From NCBI GenBank assembly GCA_008711295.1, contig VUYV01000157.1, forward strand, positions 154,146 to 218,145: a stretch of 64,000 bases of DNA, read 5' to 3'. Under the pieces are notes generated by a model that worked only from the letters and a program-made list of their open reading frames with translations, did no database searches and had not been told where the DNA came from. Within the stretch, counting starts at the first letter, position 1. Each line of letters starts with the position of its first letter. This document shows positions 61,985-64,000 of this stretch, one piece after another. Made by a program: the position numbers and the translations under genes. This stretch comes from Anarhynchus alexandrinus. Its lineage: Eukaryota > Chordata > Aves > Charadriiformes > Charadriidae.

Positions 61985-64000
61985 AGTGCTTAGCATGAAC
62001 CTCTGGAAAATATATCACTTTAGCAAGATTATAATAGCTAAATAAACAAACCTTCACCATAAGACCTGGACCCGTTTCAGAGGTGATTTTATGATAATGT
62101 AAACAGGCTTCTGACGATGCATGAGCTAGCTTGGACAGTGTAGTCCGTTACTGCAAGTCACATTTGTTAATATTTGGATTATTCTTTTTAACCTGAACAT
62201 ATAATCAGGCAGTGAGGTGCTAAGGATTTACCTTAATAATCCCAAGAGAGCTGTGCATGTTCTTAGCTGGCTGTAGAGCTTACGAACGAATATATATTGC
62301 ATCCATTTTGTGTTGCAGTGTGTCAAGGGATGACCTCAGAGGTAGCTGTAGATACTCTTTGACTTTGAAAGCCCAGGCTTCTAAAACAGCCTCCCTTCAG
62401 GTCTGCGTGACGCTTACACCAGGGTACAAGTGGTGTGGAGTGGAGACCAGAGGCTCTAAGTAGATGCAGTACCGATGCTGAAAGATATTCGACCTGGTAT
62501 GCCCTATTTTCCCCATTCTGAAAGCTGTTGTTTCAGTGGGAAATTGCAGCCTTGTATTTACGTAGTCGAAATGGCTTTTCCATAAAAGCAAAAAGCAAAC
62601 AAGGATCTCTCAGGGATAGCTGTGTGTCTTCACAGCAGAGCTATGAGTCGGTGATGCAGGGAAAAAAAAAGCAGTGAATGAAAAGACCCAGTCGACTATC
62701 AGAGCCTCTCATTGATCAGAAATAGTAGGATGAGAACAAAGATGTTTGTCCAAGGACTGTTGTAGGAATGTTATTCAGAGTTCAGAAGAGCTCTTGCTCC
62801 TCTGAAACGAGCTAGTGGAAATATCTCTTGGGATTACTTAATTTGTGCAGACATTGCCATAAGTATTGCTTGTCTTTTTCCACCCAGCACCTCTCAGCCC
62901 TTCACAGTTTGTCAAAGCACTTAGTGACCGGAGACACGGAGGCAAATCAGGAGAGAGGAAACTTAAGAACATAATTGCACAAGCTTCACATTTAAAAGGA
63001 CTCAGTGAATTTTACACTGTAAAATGCTGGAGAATTAAGACTGATTAATTCACTAAATGTAGACCAGAATTGACCAAATCTGCTGTTACAGCTGCAGAAT
63101 AAACAACGCAGAGTAGGCATTGCAGAACTCCACCATTCTAACATGTCCAGCTCTATGCACAACCCTCTTTCTGAAGGATTTTCTTTGTCAGACCCTAAAT
63201 CCTTCCTTCTAGGACAGTTACAATGACTTCAGTGTACAATTAGAAGTAAAAGGCTCCTGACCAATGATGTTCCACTTACGGTGAAAGATTTTCTTGTGGA
63301 GGAGAGTTCTCCTGGAGTTAGGTCTGGCAAGCCATATACAGAGCTTCAGTTAGAGGTGGAGGAAGCAGGGGCATTCAGGAGAGAGTTTTCATTTCCAGTT
63401 TGGTAGAGAGAGAGAGCAAACAGGAATGCGTTTGTGGAGAATGGAACAGCTGAGATCAACTGGGAACATCTAATGCTTGTGCAGATGTAAGTAGAAACTG
63501 GGAGATAATTTAGCTGGTAAAGAACTGTCCTGCAGCTGCAAAGTTTGGAATTTTTCTTTTCTTCTTTGGGGGAAACAACAGTTTCTTTCTCAGAAATTGC
63601 AAGCACAGGGACACAGGAGCAAGATACTCTGGAGTATCAGAAAACGCCAGCTCATATTTCTTAGCCACAAGCTTTTCTTTTAAATTAATTGGTAGGTTTG
63701 GGGTATGGCCAGAGATTTTCCCTGAGGTTAGGCAAGTAGGTGTCATTGTATGTTTCTGTCTTGTAAAACTCATTCTGTAACTGGAGGTCTGGCTTGTTCC
63801 CCAGTATCATCTGGGAATATTTGTCTTGTCAAAACACCCACAAATGCATTTTAATAGATCAAGAACCCGTATAACTTCCTTGTCCTCTAATCTGCTTCCT
63901 CTTGAGAGTTTGTGAAATGGTCTTGCAAGAAAAAAATCTTTTTAACAGTTTAACAGTTTTTAAGACTATCACTAATGTGGGAACCATAATTACATCCAAA
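61985..64000. other. unique noncoding DNA to the window end
   Basis: No gene, RNA or mobile element recognised. Open frames are 87 codons or fewer and have no identifiable domain. Confidence 0.5.

Noticed and set aside
61563..62060. Long Phe/Ser/Leu-rich and Lys/Glu-rich open frames
   Set aside because: Pure by-products of the GAAAAA hexanucleotide repeat; all frames are open because the unit length is a multiple of three.
1..64000. CRISPR array, operons, tRNA, rRNA or snRNA genes
   Set aside because: No direct repeats with spacers, no ribosome-binding-site-led gene strings and no recognisable tRNA boxes or rRNA/snRNA segments were seen; the sequence is vertebrate.

Overview
This 64 kb window looks like a gene-poor, intergenic or deep-intronic piece of a bird genome. 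The strongest evidence is its repeats. There are four recognisable pieces of CR1 LINE retrotransposons: about 2.9-3.9 kb, 4.2-5.7 kb, 12.0-12.3 kb on the + strand, and 19.1-19.3 kb on the - strand. There is also a roughly 1 kb solo long terminal repeat at 27.8-28.8 kb of a type I recognise from birds, carrying an internal array of ~50 bp units. Base composition is mostly AT-rich, the unique DNA has very few CpGs, and no prokaryotic gene organisation is present. The 4.2-5.7 kb CR1 copy ends in the style of neognath (probably neoavian) birds, but I cannot name a species.

Layout: 1-2.9 kb is unique noncoding DNA with a perfect (TATTC)12 microsatellite. 2.9-5.7 kb holds two head-to-tail CR1 fragments of different age; the younger still shows most of a decayed reverse transcriptase frame. 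5.7-19.1 kb is mostly unique, with one ancient CR1 remnant near 12 kb and some unexplained - strand open frames at 13.6-15.2 kb. 19.1-27.8 kb is featureless apart from a - strand CR1 remnant. 27.8-28.8 kb is the solo LTR. 29-36 kb contains a G-quadruplex-like C-rich tract, a local CpG cluster near 31.5 kb, a degenerate AT-rich minisatellite, and the best candidate for host coding sequence: a 177-codon open frame on the - strand (35446-35978) with a possible splice acceptor upstream and two AATAAA signals downstream. 36-64 kb is mostly unique AT-rich DNA with simple repeats: A15(GAA), C16, (GAT)n, a 38 bp tandem duplication, an AT-rich minisatellite and a ~290 bp purine tract ending in ~33 perfect GAAAAA units. 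A single ambiguous base at 60652 lies inside a local duplication.

I found no complete protein-coding gene that I could identify, and no rRNA, tRNA, snRNA or CRISPR. Nearly all open frames of 60-185 codons look like chance or repeat-derived frames. Genes working together cannot be described here; the story is the layering of retroelements of different ages and simple-repeat growth in a gene desert. I saw no convincing undescribed biological system. The observations most worth following are the 35.4-36.0 kb candidate terminal exon, the 31.5 kb CpG cluster, and the assembly anomaly at 60.65 kb.
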